This document shows positions 1 to 11,001 of a DNA stretch of 58,578 bases, piece by piece; position 1 is the first letter of the stretch; every line of letters begins with the position of its first letter. The stretch is taken from NCBI GenBank assembly GCA_947495685.1, contig CANLZY010000031.1, positions 1-58,578 of the forward strand. Direction: 5' to 3'. The notes under the pieces are model-generated. The model was not told where the DNA came from, ran no database searches, and saw only the letters and a program-made list of their open reading frames with translations. Made by a program: the position numbers and the translations under genes. Origin of the DNA: an uncultured Tropicimonas sp. Its GTDB lineage: Bacteria; Pseudomonadota; Alphaproteobacteria; Rhodobacterales; Rhodobacteraceae.

Positions 1-34
1 CCAGACCGGCAGCGCAAATTCCTCTGAATGCCAT
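1..34 (-). CDS. Start of a leftward gene cut by the window edge (first 11 codons)
   Basis: Reading leftward, a GGGAGG ribosome binding site (positions 40-45) lies 5 nt before an ATG at 34-32. The first eleven codons give MAFRGICAAGL, which looks like the start of an exported protein signal sequence, but too little is visible to name it. The gene would be divergent from the GntR-type regulator at 591. FadR-type regulators often control a neighbouring transport or catabolic operon, so this gene is a plausible target; that is inference only. Confidence 0.5.
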   Translation of the reverse strand, partial: MAFRGICAAGL

Positions 35-590
35 GAAATCCTCCCTTCACTCATTCGGATCAGTTCGCGCACACTACATGTGTCACAAATATTTACAACA
101 TGGATTGATGCGACATTGAGGTCGATCCGCGCAACTTTGTCAGCGATGTCCACGGGACGGGAGGGGTCCGCCCATGAGAAACTGCCCGATGACCTCGGAA
201 AACGTGATCGTGCGAATGGACGTCGGTTGGACAAGTTTCGGTCTGTGTTATTAGTCGGCTAGCGCGGACATGCCGCAGGAAAGACCCGCTTTGAGACGCA
301 AGGACAAGCCATGACCCAATGCTTGGTGGCTGGCTCTGACCGGACGCGCATCCGTCAGCTGATGGTGGCGGATCGAAGCGCCGCACCTGAACAGGGGTCG
401 ACACGTCCTCGATTGTGGTTGTAAACAAAATATACAAATTTGATATCGCCTGGCCGGGAGAGAGTGCGACCTCGCAAGATGTCGTGTGCCGGGTATCGAA
501 TGACGGAACTTTGGCCGACCGTCTGGCTCCTGTCTACACACGAGCCGAACGTGCCGGAGCGCCCCACTGGGGTGATCGGAGGGAGGGAGT
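35..590. other. Intergenic region, no supported gene
   Basis: This 556-bp stretch separates the leftward gene at the window edge from the GntR-type regulator. Short open frames occur on both strands, but they lack convincing ribosome binding sites, have arginine/serine/histidine-rich compositions typical of GC-rich shadow frames, and overlap each other. The part around 420-450 is locally AT-rich and probably contains promoter or operator DNA. Nothing else recognisable was seen. Confidence 0.6.
419..428. promoter_or_regulatory. Possible FadR-type GntR operator
   Basis: The sequence TTGTAAACAA is a short near-palindrome (TTGT/ACAA arms) in an AT-rich patch about 165 bp before the GntR-type regulator. 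FadR-subfamily regulators commonly bind sites with a GT-N-AC core. The short length means it could arise by chance. Confidence 0.2.
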
Positions 591-1310
591 GTGATGGCTC
601 ATGTGACCGAAGACGCCGCGATCCGGCCCGTCAGATCAATGACGCTGTCGGATCAGGTCTATGACCGTATTCTCTCGCTCATTGCCGCAGATACCTTTCC
701 GGTCGGGAGCAAGCTCCCTGCGGAACACGCCTTGTGCGGCGAGATGGGCGTCTCGCGCCCGGTCCTGCGGCAAGCGTTGCGGCAGTTGCGCGACGATGAT
801 GTCATCCAGTCCCGGCAGGGCTCCGGGTCCTATGTGAAGCGCCGCCCGGAAGGGGCCGTTCTGGATTTCGCCCCCGTGGGGTCGATTGCCGACATCCAGC
901 GGACCTTCGAGTTCCGGGTCGCGATCGAGGGCGAAGCTGCAGGTCTGGCTGCCGGTCGCAGGACAGACAGCGACCTGGCAGCGATCCGCGCGGCGGTGAA
1001 AGAGCTGGACCGTTGTATCCGCGACGGCGATCTGGGTGCTGACGCGGATGAAGCGCTTCATGACGCGATTTGTCGTGCGTCCGACAATCAGTATTTTGTC
1101 GCGGCCCGCGCTTCGATGCGCGAGAATATCCTTACCGGCATGAACCTGACCCGAAACCTGTCCCTTTCGATGTCACAGCAACGGCTCGACCTGGTGCAAC
1201 AGGAGCATTACGCGATTCTGGATGCCATCGAGGCTCGGGACATTGGCAATGCCCGTGCGGCGATGCGAGATCATATCGAAAAGGCTCGCAAACGGGTTTT
1301 CGAGGGGTGA
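591..1310 (+). CDS. GntR-family transcriptional regulator, FadR subfamily (FCD domain)
   Basis: A 239-residue DNA-binding regulator. Residues about 17-85 form the GntR winged helix, with the typical PAEHALCGEMGVSRPVLRQA recognition region and the wing motif GSGSYV. The C-terminal part (about 100-230) is helical and fits the FCD ligand-binding domain, in which a metal and a small carboxylate are usually bound. Translation starts either at GTG 591 or at the adjacent ATG 594; GGGAGGGA lies just upstream. The ligand and target cannot be read from the sequence; the best candidate target is the divergent gene at the left edge of the window. The gene is convergent with the cation transporter that follows. 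Confidence 0.9.
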   Translation: MMAHVTEDAAIRPVRSMTLSDQVYDRILSLIAADTFPVGSKLPAEHALCGEMGVSRPVLRQALRQLRDDDVIQSRQGSGSYVKRRPEGAVLDFAPVGSIADIQRTFEFRVAIEGEAAGLAAGRRTDSDLAAIRAAVKELDRCIRDGDLGADADEALHDAICRASDNQYFVAARASMRENILTGMNLTRNLSLSMSQQRLDLVQQEHYAILDAIEARDIGNARAAMRDHIEKARKRVFEG

Positions 1311-1409
1311 CACGGCGACAGGGAAGGCTGCGCGGACTATATCGCTGATGATGGCGAGCGAGTGTTGAGGCATGGCCGCAACCCCACCGCGTCACCGTTA
1401 CAGCGGTCT

Positions 1410-2324
1410 TCAAGAGCCTTCAGCGGTGATGCTGGGTTCGATCCCGTCAGCCTTGGCCATAGCTTCGGGCTCAACGTGTATGGTCGTGAAAGCGCCGGGA
1501 AATTGCGCGGCGATGCCCTGCTCTATCCGGTCGCAGATGTCATGCGATTTGGCCACGGTCATCTCGCCCGGCACGACAAGGTGAAATTCGACAAACAGTT
1601 TCGGCCCTGCCTTGCGCGTTCGCAGATCGTGGATCTGCAGGGCCCCCGCCGCGCAATCGGCGACGATCCTGTCGATGTGTTCCTTGTCATCATCGTCGGC
1701 GGAAGCATCCATCAAGCCGTCAACCGACGCCATGATGACCACGAAGCCCTCTCGGAGGATGTTGACGCCCACCAGCATGGCGAGGATCGGGTCAAGGATG
1801 TGCCAGCCCGTCACCACCGCAAGCCCGACTCCGACAACGACACCGACCGAGGTCCAGACATCGGCAAACAGGTGTTTTCCACTGGCTTCCAGGGCTGGCG
1901 ACCTTCGCCGACGCCCCTGTCGCACAAGAACCGTCGCCCAGGCCGCGTTGGCGGCACCGGCCACCACGTTGACGGCCAGGCCGAGCCACGGCGCTTCTGC
2001 CAGTCGCGGCCGTGACAAGGCCGAAATCGCTTCCTGAAAGATCAGCAGCGCGGCCACGACGATCAGCACACCCTCGACGACGGCCGAGAGGTATTCGGCC
2101 TTGTGATGCCCGAATGGGTGCCGTTGGTCGGACGGCTGCGCGGCGATCGTCAGGGCATACCAGGCCACCAGCGCCGCGACCACGTTGACAATGGATTCCA
2201 GCGCATCCGACAGCAGAGCGACCGACCCGGTCATCTGCCAGGCCAGTGTCTTGATCAGCAGGATCGCGACGGCGACCGGAATCGACCATAGGGCAAGGTT
2301 CGACGAACTGCGGCTTTCGGTCAT
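1410..2324 (-). CDS. Cation diffusion facilitator family metal efflux transporter
   Basis: A 304-residue inner-membrane protein with about six transmembrane helices, of the normal CDF length. CDF proteins exchange a divalent metal (Zn, Fe, Mn, Co or Cd) for protons. Visible family features are LLSDALESI in helix 2 (D40), the HPFGHHKAEY loop (69-78) and HLFADVWTS in helix 5 (H151 and D155, the H-x3-D metal pair). The second acidic residue of the usual helix 2 D-x3-D metal site is replaced by Ser, which may alter metal preference. A cytoplasmic ferredoxin-like domain follows. It is convergent with the GntR regulator and has no obvious operon partner. The transported metal is not determined. Confidence 0.9.
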   Translation of the reverse strand: MTESRSSSNLALWSIPVAVAILLIKTLAWQMTGSVALLSDALESIVNVVAALVAWYALTIAAQPSDQRHPFGHHKAEYLSAVVEGVLIVVAALLIFQEAISALSRPRLAEAPWLGLAVNVVAGAANAAWATVLVRQGRRRRSPALEASGKHLFADVWTSVGVVVGVGLAVVTGWHILDPILAMLVGVNILREGFVVIMASVDGLMDASADDDDKEHIDRIVADCAAGALQIHDLRTRKAGPKLFVEFHLVVPGEMTVAKSHDICDRIEQGIAAQFPGAFTTIHVEPEAMAKADGIEPSITAEGS

Positions 2325-2435
2325 GGTCCGGTCCCGGCATCAAATGGCGCGATCCGGCACAGCGGCGGACCTCCGGCGCTCTGTACCGGCTGTGGTCCGG
2401 ATTGGCCAGTAAACCGTCGGACGGATGTCAGGGCC

Positions 2436-4691
2436 TCAGACGAAGTCGACATGCCGGTTCAGGGGTAACTCACGAATCCGTTGACCGGTGGCGGCAAAGA
2501 TTGCGTTGGCCAGTGCTGGCGCGGCGGGTGGCACCGGCGGTTCACCGATGCCGCGCAGCGCGTCGCTGTTTGTCAGCACGCCGATTTCGATCTGCGGTGC
2601 CTGGTACATCCGCATCCCCTCGTAGGCGTGAAAGTTGGTCTGCTCGGGGGCGTGATCCTCATAGGTCACCTCGCAGTTCATCGCATGGCCCAAGCCAAAG
2701 ATGACGCCGCCAAAGACCTGTGCCTCAAGGTTTCGAGGATCGATGACCTGCCCCACTTCGACCGCGACATAGACCTTGTCGATCCGAATGCCATCGGGCG
2801 TCTTCGTCACCTCGACGACCTCGGCTGTCGGAACGCCAAACGACAGCGTGAACCCGACGCCACGCCCGCGGTCCGGGCCCATCGATGGCCCATCCCATCC
2901 CGACATCTCGCCGACCTTTTCCAGCACCTTGCGGGACAGGCCGTGGTTGCACAGGCGGATGCGTTCGTTCAATGGATCGGCGGCGGCAGCATGGATCAGT
3001 TCGTCTAGGAAGCAGTCGTGCAAGAACCCGTTGCCCGACGCTCCGACCGACCGCCATGACGACACCGGCACCATTTCCGGTGCCCGGTAGCCCGACACCC
3101 GGTAGTTCGGGATCGCAAACGGTTGGTCCCAGGCCCCGGCGACGATGGTCGTGTCCGGCCCCGGCAGGCGCATCGGCAACGGTCCGACCATTCGGTCCAG
3201 CCAGGAAGCGGTCAGCGACGGAGCCGAGATATCAAGATCCATCGTGTCGACCTTGCCGCCCGAGACCTTGCCGCGCGCCCGCATCACCTGCGACGGACGT
3301 GGATAGTCGTGGGTCATGTCCTCCTCGCGGGACCAGGTCATCTTGACCGGCGTGCCCCTGACGGCCATCGCCAGTTCGACGGCCTGAAGAACATGGGTAT
3401 CTTCCAGGCGGCTGCCGAAACTGCCGCCCATCGGCATGACATGCACAAGGACCTGCTCTTCGGGCAACCCGGTCAGCGTCGCCGCGTGGGTGCGGACGAA
3501 CCCGGGGACCTGGGTGCCGGTCCAGATCTCGCAGCTATCGGGGGTGCACAGCACTGTGGCATTCATCGGCTCCAGCGGCGCGTGGGCAAGGTGCGGTATT
3601 CGGTATTCGGCCTCGATCACTTCACCAGCGCTCAACGCCTGCGTCGCATCGCCGTCGTCGCGTTTTCGACTGTCCCGCTGCGCTGCGATGATGCTGTTGC
3701 CCAGAACTTCGAAGATGGCCTCGGAGGTGGCTGGGTAGGTTGGGGTTCGCCATTCGATCTCGATCGCGTCGGCTGCCTGAAACGCCCGCCAGGTGTTATC
3801 GGCGATCACGCCAATTCCGTTCGTGACCGGCACGATCTTTTTCACGCCACGCATCGTGCGGGCGACCGTTGCGTCATAGGACCTGACCGGCGCCCCCATG
3901 CCCGGATTGGCCCGGACGGTTGCGTGCAGCAGGCCCTGCATCCGCTGGTCGATTCCGTAGGTTTCGGTCCCGGTGCATTTTCGGGTCATGTCGAGGCGTG
4001 GGACGTCCTTGCCCAGAAACCGCCATTGGCTCGGGTCTCGCAGGGACACGTCCGTCACGGGCGGGATGGCTGATGCGGCGACTGCCAGGCTGGTATAGCC
4101 GATCCGGCTGCCGTCCGGCAGGATCACGTGACCGTCTTCGGTCTTCAGGTCGCTTCGGGCAACGCCTGCCTGTTGTGCGGCGGCTTCCTTGAGTGTCTCG
4201 CGCGCCATGGCCCCGGCGACGCGCAATCGGACAAAGCTGTCGACCGTGGTCGAAGACCCTCCGGTTATCTGCACGCCGAGGAACTTGGGCAGCACCCGCA
4301 TCAGGTCTCGCACGGTCTCGGCCAACCAGCGTTCGTCATAGGCCGGAAACGGTGCGGCCTCTTCGATCACGGCGGCATTGTAATAGGCCGCATCTGGCAG
4401 TCCGGGGGACAGGATCATCTTGTCCGGACCGACGTCCAACTCTTCGGCAATCAGGTGGGCCTGAAGGGAATAGCTCCCTTGCCCCATGTCGGCGCGCGGT
4501 GTGATCAGGGTAATCCCGTTGGCGTCGATTTTCACGAAGGGCGTGATCGCGGCCTCACCGTCAGCCAGATCCTCCAGCAGCGGGTTGGGCAACGGCCTCT
4601 TCGCGGCATAGGTGCCAAAGGCGACGCCGCCGACGACGGCGGCAGAACCGATCAGAAACGTGCGGCGCGTGAAGGTGCCAAGGCGGCTCAT
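2436..4691 (-). CDS. Molybdopterin-binding large subunit of an isoquinoline 1-oxidoreductase-like hydroxylase
   Basis: A 751-residue xanthine oxidase-family large subunit. The N-terminus has a Tat signal with RR at 9-10 (TRRTFLIGS) followed by a hydrophobic stretch, so the folded cofactor-loaded enzyme should be exported to the periplasm. Two aldehyde oxidase/xanthine dehydrogenase-type domains follow. The C-terminal motif GIGEPPVPPAAPA contains the expected catalytic glutamate (about E717). The stop of the upstream 2Fe-2S subunit gene is only 3 bp before this start, so the two are cotranscribed and form one enzyme. The substrate is unknown; members of this type oxidise N-heterocycles or aldehydes. 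No cytochrome or accessory (XdhC-like) gene is adjacent. Confidence 0.9.
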   Translation of the reverse strand: MSRLGTFTRRTFLIGSAAVVGGVAFGTYAAKRPLPNPLLEDLADGEAAITPFVKIDANGITLITPRADMGQGSYSLQAHLIAEELDVGPDKMILSPGLPDAAYYNAAVIEEAAPFPAYDERWLAETVRDLMRVLPKFLGVQITGGSSTTVDSFVRLRVAGAMARETLKEAAAQQAGVARSDLKTEDGHVILPDGSRIGYTSLAVAASAIPPVTDVSLRDPSQWRFLGKDVPRLDMTRKCTGTETYGIDQRMQGLLHATVRANPGMGAPVRSYDATVARTMRGVKKIVPVTNGIGVIADNTWRAFQAADAIEIEWRTPTYPATSEAIFEVLGNSIIAAQRDSRKRDDGDATQALSAGEVIEAEYRIPHLAHAPLEPMNATVLCTPDSCEIWTGTQVPGFVRTHAATLTGLPEEQVLVHVMPMGGSFGSRLEDTHVLQAVELAMAVRGTPVKMTWSREEDMTHDYPRPSQVMRARGKVSGGKVDTMDLDISAPSLTASWLDRMVGPLPMRLPGPDTTIVAGAWDQPFAIPNYRVSGYRAPEMVPVSSWRSVGASGNGFLHDCFLDELIHAAAADPLNERIRLCNHGLSRKVLEKVGEMSGWDGPSMGPDRGRGVGFTLSFGVPTAEVVEVTKTPDGIRIDKVYVAVEVGQVIDPRNLEAQVFGGVIFGLGHAMNCEVTYEDHAPEQTNFHAYEGMRMYQAPQIEIGVLTNSDALRGIGEPPVPPAAPALANAIFAATGQRIRELPLNRHVDFV

Positions 4692-4694
4692 CGG

Positions 4695-5153
4695 TCAGCC
4701 CTCCCGCAGCATTTTTGCGGCGGCGTGGACCGCAATGCGAATGCGTGGATACGTTCCGCAACGACACAGGTTGCCTGACAGCGCCTCGTCGATGTCGCTG
4801 TCGGTCGGTTCGGAATTGAGGTCAAGCAGGGCTGCGGCCGACATGATCTGCCCCGATTGACAATAGCCGCACTGGGCGACCTGGTGTTCGACCCAGGCCT
4901 GCTGCACAGCATGCATCGCGTCCGGCGTGCCAAGGCCCTCGATCGTCGTCACCTTGCCCGTCACGTCCCCGACGGCCAACTGGCAGGAACGCTCTGCCAC
5001 CCCGTCGACATGCACGGTACAGGCGCCGCATAGCGCAACGCCGCAGCCGTATTTCGGGCCGGTGATGCCCAGTTCGTCCCGCAGGACCCACAGCAGGGGC
5101 ATTTCGGGCTCGACGTCTACCTCGTGGTCCGTGCCGTTGATCGTCAGTTTCAT
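4695..5153 (-). CDS. 2Fe-2S small subunit of an isoquinoline 1-oxidoreductase-like hydroxylase
   Basis: A 152-residue iron-sulfur protein carrying electrons from the molybdenum subunit encoded immediately downstream. Cysteines 37, 42, 45 and 57 make the N-terminal plant ferredoxin-type cluster ([10 protein letters not shown]), and cysteines 95, 98, 130 and 132 make the second [-CGYC- and -CRC-] helical cluster typical of molybdenum hydroxylases. The length is normal. It has no signal peptide of its own and is likely carried across the membrane with the Tat-bearing large subunit. It is first of a two-gene operon with a 3-bp gap. Confidence 0.92.
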   Translation of the reverse strand: MKLTINGTDHEVDVEPEMPLLWVLRDELGITGPKYGCGVALCGACTVHVDGVAERSCQLAVGDVTGKVTTIEGLGTPDAMHAVQQAWVEHQVAQCGYCQSGQIMSAAALLDLNSEPTDSDIDEALSGNLCRCGTYPRIRIAVHAAAKMLREG

Positions 5154-5284
5154 GTCAAAAGCAGCCCCGTCCCTGCACGCATATCCCGAGCAAGCCTACT
5201 CTGCCGATGCCGGACTTGGCACCGGCAAACTGGCCATGAGGATGGTGGTTGGCGCCAAGTGACCCACCGTCACGGCGATATGGT

Positions 5285-6526
5285 TCAACGAGACAGTGCT
5301 GCCTTCATGCTAACTTTGGGGAAACAGGTGGCTGGCCGACCGGTTGCCTCCTGCCAGCGCCCGATGGAGCGCCGTGTCTTGAACCCGGGCAGGCCGTCGG
5401 CCCCGCCGACATCGTGTCCCTGCCTCTCCAGCGCTCGCTGCATTGCCGCCACGTCCGAGCGGTCGAGCCCACCAACCTTGCCCCAGCCTGTGGTGAAATC
5501 GCCCACACCATACTGGATCCGGTCGCCGACATGGCCGACGAACAGCGCATAGAGGTCGCTCTTGTTATACTCTTTCAGCACGTAGAAGTTGGGGGTGACG
5601 ACAAAGGCCGGACCATGCCGCCCGGCGGGCATCAGAAGAAACCCCTTGGCCTTGCGCTCTTGCGCCGGGAACGGTCGCCCCGAGACGCGCGTGATTCCCA
5701 TCGCTTCCCAGGTCCTGATCGGCTTGCCCTGGTCCGGCCCTTCCAGCGTACAGGAAACGCTCGCCGGCACCGTGACTTCGAAGCCCCAGTCCCGCCCGCC
5801 CTTCCAGCCATGACGCGCCAGGTAATTGCCGATCGACGCGATCGTGTCGGCTTCGCTGGCCCAGATGTCGGCCCGCCCGTCGCCATCGCCATCCGCAGCG
5901 TATTTCAGGAAGTTGCTCGGCATGAACTGCGGCTGCCCGAGCGCCCCGGCCCAACTGCTTTTCATCGTTCGCCCCGGCGCATGGCCTGCCTGCGCAATTC
6001 GAAGCGCCGCAATCAGCTCGTCGGTGAAATAGGGCGCTCGGGTGCTCATGAATCCCTTGGTCCCGAGCACTTCGAACACGTCATGGGATATGGCGACGCG
6101 TCCATAACCGCTCTCGCGCCCCCAGATCGCAAGGATGATACGGCCGGGCACCCCGGTCGCACGCTCGACCCGGGCCAGGGTCGCGGCGTGGCGTTTCGCC
6201 ATCTGCCGCCCAACCGAGGTCGCGCCGTCGATCGAACCACGGTTGAAATACTTGCCCGGCGAGCTGAATTCGGCCTGACGCTGCCGCTTGGGTGTCTTTG
6301 CGGGGGCACCGGGTGGGACGAGGTCGGGCAGATCCCAGTTCAGCGTCACTCCGGCGAAGGCCGACTCGAAGGTGCTGCGCGCAACGCGCTTCGACCTGGC
6401 CCTGGGCCAGACGGTCTGTTCCAGCCAGGTGCGGAATTGCCGTTCGACGGCGGCGCGATCCTGCGCAGGAGCCGGTGCTGGCAGGAGGGCCAGCGCCATG
6501 AGAAAGAAAAGGGTACGAAAAAACAC
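5285..6526 (-). CDS. Lytic murein transglycosylase (MltB type) with C-terminal peptidoglycan-binding domain
   Basis: A 413-residue exported enzyme predicted to cleave peptidoglycan non-hydrolytically, leaving 1,6-anhydro-muramyl ends. A signal peptide ends near PAPAQ (residues 1-22). The SLT/MltB catalytic domain spans about 25-325, with the catalytic glutamate in GRESGYG (E138) and the motif GALGQPQFMPS. A peptidoglycan-binding domain 1 repeat lies at about 345-405. There is no lipobox, so it is a soluble periplasmic form. The start is GTG, with GGAG about 10 nt upstream; a later ATG would cut the signal peptide short. Confidence 0.92.
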   Translation of the reverse strand: MFFRTLFFLMALALLPAPAPAQDRAAVERQFRTWLEQTVWPRARSKRVARSTFESAFAGVTLNWDLPDLVPPGAPAKTPKRQRQAEFSSPGKYFNRGSIDGATSVGRQMAKRHAATLARVERATGVPGRIILAIWGRESGYGRVAISHDVFEVLGTKGFMSTRAPYFTDELIAALRIAQAGHAPGRTMKSSWAGALGQPQFMPSNFLKYAADGDGDGRADIWASEADTIASIGNYLARHGWKGGRDWGFEVTVPASVSCTLEGPDQGKPIRTWEAMGITRVSGRPFPAQERKAKGFLLMPAGRHGPAFVVTPNFYVLKEYNKSDLYALFVGHVGDRIQYGVGDFTTGWGKVGGLDRSDVAAMQRALERQGHDVGGADGLPGFKTRRSIGRWQEATGRPATCFPKVSMKAALSR

Positions 6527-6609
6527 TGCGAGAGGCTCCGGTGCGATTGGCGGTCGGTTCGATCCATCCTAGCTGCCGCCGTCGGGTCTGTCGCGCTCAG
6601 AAACGTGTT

Positions 6610-6642
6610 CGAACGGGGCAGCGATCCGTGCCGCCCCGTTCG
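6610..6642 (-). terminator. Hairpin after katG
   Basis: A perfect 10-bp inverted repeat, CGAACGGGGC (6610-6619) and GCCCCGTTCG (6633-6642), begins 10 nt after the katG stop. The arms extend inward with some mismatches. The T-run on the minus strand is weak, so termination efficiency is uncertain. Confidence 0.5.
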
Positions 6643-6651
6643 ACATTGCAA

Positions 6652-8940
<2,289 letters not shown>

Positions 8941-9044
8941 TCAGGCAAGCATTGCCCTGCTTTGGCGGCCAATCTCCGCCGTACACGGGCATCCACATCG
9001 CCATGTCAAACCATCTACGGTGAACTGCTAGCACCGAAAACTTA

Positions 9045-9071
9045 TTGATGGAAATTGCAAGTTTTCATCAA
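9045..9071. promoter_or_regulatory. Inverted repeat in the katG-oxyR intergenic region
   Basis: TTGATGGAAA (9045-9054) and TTTTCATCAA (9062-9071) form an inverted repeat matching at 9 of 10 positions, with a 7-nt spacer TTGCAAG. The sequence AATTGCAAG recurs 25 bp downstream at 9078. The position between divergent katG and oxyR suggests a LysR-type regulator site. No binding data are available. Confidence 0.45.
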
Positions 9072-9075
9072 TGTG

Positions 9076-9090
9076 ATAATTGCAAGCTAT
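9076..9090. promoter_or_regulatory. Candidate OxyR half-site overlapping the oxyR start codon
   Basis: ATAATTGCAAGCTAT matches the classical OxyR element ATAGnTnnnAnCTAT at all specified positions except one (A for G at position 4). It ends on the oxyR start codon (ATG at 9089), so binding could block oxyR expression, consistent with the autorepression known for OxyR. The paired upstream element of the classical 37-bp site is poorly matched here. Confidence 0.45.
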
Positions 9091-10000
9091 GAGTGCGCTT
9101 ACCCTTCGACAGTTCCGGTATTTCGAGGCACTTGCCCTTCACGGTCATTTCGGCCGGGCGGCCGATGCCTGCTCGATCTCGCAGCCCGCGCTGTCGGTGC
9201 AGATCAAGGAGTTGGAGACATCGCTTGGGACTGCGTTGTTCGAACGCAGCACCCGGCACGTTCGTCTGACCGGCTTTGGCGAAGAGTTTGCGACCCGCGT
9301 CCGTGACATCCTGCGGGCGGTCGATGAACTGGGGGATCTGGCACGTACATCGCGGGACGGAATGGTCGGGCGCCTGCGACTTGGAGTGATTCCCACCATC
9401 GCGCCCTACCTCTTGCCGCGGATTGTCGGTGATCTCATCCGCTTGCATGCCGGGCTCGACATTCGGGTCCGCGAGACGCTGACGCCCCGGCTGATTCAGG
9501 AACTGGCCGAGGGCCGATTGGACGCAGCCATCGTGGCGCTGCCGGTGTCGGAGCCTTCCTTTACCGAAGTCGCGTTGTTTTCAGAGGAATTCGTTCTGGT
9601 CCGCCCAGCCGAAGACGCAGGCAAACCGGTGCCCGACCGCGAGACCCTGCGGGAGATGCGTCTGTTGCTGCTGGAGGAGGGGCATTGTTTTCGCGACCAG
9701 GCGCTGTCGTTCTGCAACCTGCGGTCCTCCCTGCCGCGTGAATTGCTGGATGGCAGTTCGCTCTCGACGCTGGTGCAGATGGTAGGAGCCGGAATCGGGG
9801 TGACCCTGATCCCGGAAATGGCTGTGAAGGTCGAGACACGATCCGCCAAGGTGTCTGTGGCGCGGTTCGGACCCCCACATCCGACCCGGACAATCGGCAT
9901 GGTCTGGCGAAAGACCACGCCGCTGGCCGACCAATTGATGCAGATTTCCGAAATCGTGCGGAAATCTGCACAACCGGTACCGGATCACCGGATGGTGTAG
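9089..10000 (+). CDS. oxyR: Hydrogen peroxide-sensing LysR-type regulator OxyR
   Basis: A 303-residue LysR-type activator. Residues 1-60 form the winged helix (TLRQFRYFEALALHGHFGRA). The redox switch of OxyR is clear: EGHCFRDQALSFC places cysteines at 200 and 209, the same spacing as C199/C208 of Escherichia coli OxyR. Oxidation to a disulfide should convert the tetramer to its activating form. I chose ATG 9089 over an upstream TTG at 9080 because the protein then begins right before the helix-turn-helix. It is divergent from katG, its expected main target. The 3' end overlaps the convergent gene at 9985-10527 by 16 bp. Confidence 0.95.
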   Translation: MSALTLRQFRYFEALALHGHFGRAADACSISQPALSVQIKELETSLGTALFERSTRHVRLTGFGEEFATRVRDILRAVDELGDLARTSRDGMVGRLRLGVIPTIAPYLLPRIVGDLIRLHAGLDIRVRETLTPRLIQELAEGRLDAAIVALPVSEPSFTEVALFSEEFVLVRPAEDAGKPVPDRETLREMRLLLLEEGHCFRDQALSFCNLRSSLPRELLDGSSLSTLVQMVGAGIGVTLIPEMAVKVETRSAKVSVARFGPPHPTRTIGMVWRKTTPLADQLMQISEIVRKSAQPVPDHRMV

Positions 10001-10527
10001 CCGTTGCTTTGCAGGCAGCCACGGTTCCAGCCGTGACGATCCTCCCGCTTGCCTGGCATATCCAGAATCCGTTCGCATTGGTCCGGCAGGCTGCTGGTGC
10101 GGATTCCGGCGTCTTTCAGGCAGGATTCCATGAAGTAGACGCGACGCCCTTCAGACACCTTGTAGCTGCGGCCACAACGAGACGGCACCACGCGGCTGAG
10201 CTGCACAGGCTTGCGGGTCTCGACCTTCTGGATCGGCCTGCGGACATCGACCCGCGGCGGAGGGGGCGGGGAGGGGGGGCGTTGGCGCACGATCCTGTTC
10301 ACCGTCTTGTGGTTGTGCACCTCCTTGGGGGGATAGTAGGTGCGGCGTGGGTCGTCGCGATCGTTGTCGTCCTGACTGGCGTTGACCGCAGCCGCGATGA
10401 TCGCAAGGACGCCGGCGCCAAAGATAATCCGGCCGATTTCATCGTTCCCGGCATGAGCAGCGGTCGGGGAAAGGCTGGTCAGGGCGATCGTCGCGGACAG
10501 GGCGGTTGCGCTGAGGATCTTGAACAT
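9985..10527 (-). CDS. Uncharacterised secreted or envelope protein with proline-rich linker
   Basis: A 180-residue protein I do not recognise. It has a Sec signal peptide ending at AHA (residue 26) and a second hydrophobic stretch (IIFGAGVLAIIAAAVNA), which may anchor it in the inner membrane. A charged segment and a proline-rich stretch (RPPSPPPPP) follow, then a C-terminal region of about 70 residues with four cysteines (RCGRS, ESC, QCERI, GCLQS) that could form two disulfides. The ATG at 10527 has AGGAG upstream; a longer frame reaching 11205 runs through the neighbouring genes and is rejected. It converges with oxyR and overlaps it by 16 bp. Confidence 0.8.
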   Translation of the reverse strand: MFKILSATALSATIALTSLSPTAAHAGNDEIGRIIFGAGVLAIIAAAVNASQDDNDRDDPRRTYYPPKEVHNHKTVNRIVRQRPPSPPPPPRVDVRRPIQKVETRKPVQLSRVVPSRCGRSYKVSEGRRVYFMESCLKDAGIRTSSLPDQCERILDMPGKREDRHGWNRGCLQSNGYTIR

Positions 10528-10707
10528 GGGGATCTCCTGTTGGGTCCGAGGTGTGGGTGCCCTTGCCGTGAGGCCATGGGCTGTGATGCCCCAACCCTGG
10601 GCCGACAGCGCGAAATCGGGCAATATCACTGGATTGCTATCGAATATCGTTTCGATCGGACCCCCGTTGTTATTGAATATCCGTGCGTTTCGACCCAGTC
10701 TCGCGGC

Positions 10708-11001
10708 ATGACACGCAAACCGTTTCTCCCCGCCCTCGTGGCCATGCTCGTCTTGCTCGCCGGTCCGGTTTCTGCGGGCTGCTATGCGGACTACAAGGCC
10801 AAACAGGATGACCCGCTGCGCCTGCATTATGGCACGATCGAACTGTCCGGCGGTGCCTGCACCAAGGCCGCCGCGAAGAAACAGATCCCGGACCGCATTG
10901 GTCGGGATGGGTGGAAGTTGCTGACCGTGCTGGGCGTGTTCGACGAGTCCGGCCTCGCTGAAAGGAAAGAGAGTGCCGGTAAGTTCCATCTCCGTTACTG
11001 A
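10708..11001 (+). CDS. Small uncharacterised exported protein
   Basis: A 97-residue protein of unknown function. A signal peptide (TRKPFLPALVAMLVLLAGPVSA, cleaved before GCYADYKAKQ) is followed by a compact domain with two cysteines and the motif DDPLRLHYGTIEL. The cysteine just after the signal peptide does not sit in a strong lipobox, so a lipoprotein is possible but not favoured. It is divergent from the gene at 10527. The next gene starts inside its 3' end (29-bp overlap), so the two are translationally coupled and probably function together in the envelope. Confidence 0.75.
   Translation: MTRKPFLPALVAMLVLLAGPVSAGCYADYKAKQDDPLRLHYGTIELSGGACTKAAAKKQIPDRIGRDGWKLLTVLGVFDESGLAERKESAGKFHLRY

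Noticed and set aside
80-541. Several small open frames between the left edge and the GntR regulator
   Set aside because: They overlap each other on both strands, lack ribosome binding sites and have shadow-frame composition.
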